This document shows, piece by piece, positions 5,272-5,961 of a stretch of DNA of 5,961 bases. Each line of letters starts with the position of its first letter. The stretch's first letter is position 1. Below the pieces are notes generated by a model. The model was not told the DNA's origin, searched no databases, and saw nothing but the letters and a program-made list of their open reading frames with translations. This DNA comes from Deinococcales bacterium (GTDB lineage Bacteria; Deinococcota; Deinococci; Deinococcales; Deinococcaceae), in assembly GCA_025359705.1 (NCBI GenBank), contig JANYFS010000211.1, positions 1 through 5,961 on the forward strand. Reading direction: 5' to 3'. The translations under genes and the position numbers were made by a program.

Positions 5272-5961
5272 GTGCAAACACTCAAGCGATTTTTACTTTT
5301 CAACACCCTTTTTTGGGGCGCAAGTCTGGCTCAAAACGATGTGAATCCCCCCTCGAGTTCCGCTCCTGTCAAGCTGCGGGGTTTGTGGGTGGATGCTTTT
5401 GGGGCTGGATTTCGCACGCCACTCGAGGTGGATCAACTGATTCGGGATGCCCAAAGTATGGGAATCAACGCGCTTTTTGCCCAAGTGGTGCGGCGCGGAG
5501 ATTGCTACTGCAATAAGGCATCAGTACCACGCACCAGCGACCCCGCCGTGACCAAGGGCTTCGATCCGCTCGAGGATTTGCTCACCAAGGCCCACCGTGC
5601 GGGCATTCAGGTTCATGCGTGGATGATTTCCACCTCGATTTATACCCAAAATCAACCGCCTTTGCAAAAAGATCATGTCTATAATCTGCACGGCCCCAAC
5701 AGCCCTGATTCGTGGTTGATGTCTCGAGCCGACGGCGCACTCAAGGCGGGGCCAGATTATTTGCTTGATCCTGGAAATCCTGCGGCTGCCAACTATATTG
5801 CCGAAATGTACCGCAGTGTGGTGCAAAATTATGCGGTGGACGGCATCCAGTTTGACCGCATCCGTTACCCCGACCAAAATGTCCCCGAATTGATCCCCAG
5901 TTGGGGCTATAACCCTGTGGCAGTCCAGCGCTTTGTGGAGGAGCGCGGCGGCTCCGACAAG
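5272..5961 (+). CDS. secreted GHL10/DUF187-type glycoside-hydrolase-like protein, N-terminal 230 residues (cut by window edge)
   Basis: The frame is open from GTG 5272 to the last base. A signal peptide is clear: MQTLKRFLLF, a hydrophobic run and cleavage probably after SLA (residue 20), followed by a short Pro/Ser linker. The (beta/alpha)8 catalytic-type domain starts at KLRGLWVDAFG (34-44). It continues through the MGINALFAQVVRRGD helix-strand unit (63-77), VHAWMIS (114-120), LLDPGNPAAANYI (164-176) and DGIQFDRIRYP (190-200), the hallmark segments of the PF02638 (DUF187, GHL10) family. Relatives are annotated as family 10 glycosylhydrolases, often lipoproteins or secreted, and are thought to act on polysaccharide or peptidoglycan glycans; the substrate is not established. 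Asp195 in the QFDR segment is a candidate catalytic acid by analogy. The C-terminal part lies outside the window. It is expressed from its own promoter, independent of gdh. Confidence 0.88.
   Translation, partial: MQTLKRFLLFNTLFWGASLAQNDVNPPSSSAPVKLRGLWVDAFGAGFRTPLEVDQLIRDAQSMGINALFAQVVRRGDCYCNKASVPRTSDPAVTKGFDPLEDLLTKAHRAGIQVHAWMISTSIYTQNQPPLQKDHVYNLHGPNSPDSWLMSRADGALKAGPDYLLDPGNPAAANYIAEMYRSVVQNYAVDGIQFDRIRYPDQNVPELIPSWGYNPVAVQRFVEERGGSDK

Larger units (their letters stand above)
430..5728. repeat. 33 dispersed copies of the palindrome CTCGAG
   Basis: Copies start at 430, 527, 838, 949, 1101, 1765, 2114, 2148, 2451, 2539, 2803, 3063, 3115, 3177, 3353, 3608, 3624, 3680, 3708, 3851, 3978, 4136, 4305, 4539, 4569, 4773, 4827, 5152, 5208, 5352, 5422, 5569 and 5723. 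With equal base frequencies about 1.5 would be expected in this length. Nine are in the 1068 bp of noncoding DNA and 24 in genes, on both coding strands. In genes they fall in different frames: Leu-Glu 14 times, Ser-Ser or Ser-Arg types, and xR-V types. Density is lowest in the ribosomal operon (6 in the first 1872 bp) and highest to its right (27 in 4089 bp). The flanks favour G or A before and C or T after. Single-mismatch versions do not look similarly common. Confidence 0.9.

Noticed and set aside
430..5728. CTCGAG copies as ends of a mobile element
   Set aside because: The spacing is irregular, there is no transposase, and the copies share nothing beyond the hexamer and weak flanking preferences.

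Overview
The window looks like a chromosomal segment from a Deinococcus-Thermus bacterium, most likely on the Deinococcales side. Three things point there. The rpmG-secE-nusG-rplK-rplA gene order is found in that phylum. The L1, L11 and cysteine-free L33 proteins resemble, from memory, those of Deinococcus. At least one gene appears to be read from a leaderless mRNA, which is common in the phylum. Base composition is only moderately GC-rich, lower than most deinococci, so I do not name a genus.

Layout: positions 1-2055 hold a minus-strand transcription/translation operon, in order of transcription rpmG (L33), secE, nusG, rplK (L11) and rplA (L1, cut by the window edge). rpmG-secE, secE-nusG and rplK-rplA are packed within -4 to +1 nt. 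Only rplK has a real leader (793-924), which could fold over its own Shine-Dalgarno site. A good promoter sits at 2028-2055, so the operon starts at rpmG; no tuf gene lies upstream. Positions 2056-2412 are a divergent intergenic region with a 43-nt homopurine tract and a strongly AT-rich stretch. Positions 2413-3567 encode a secreted NlpC/P60 cell-wall hydrolase, ended by a strong 17-bp-stem terminator. Positions 3641-3887 carry a near-consensus promoter with an inverted repeat over its -35, driving a Glu/Leu/Phe/Val-type glutamate dehydrogenase (3888-5195). After a 76-bp gap, a secreted GHL10/DUF187-type glycoside-hydrolase-like protein begins with GTG at 5272, immediately after a -10 box, and runs off the right edge.

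The genes do not form one pathway: a housekeeping operon faces three separately expressed plus-strand genes for envelope remodelling, nitrogen metabolism and probable extracellular polysaccharide handling.

The most striking signal is not a gene. The palindrome CTCGAG occurs 33 times in 5961 bp, against about 1.5 expected by chance. It is found in genes on both strands, in all reading frames, in every intergenic region and inside the terminator stem. It behaves like a highly iterated palindrome (compare HIP1 of cyanobacteria) and is the best candidate here for an undescribed genome-wide system.
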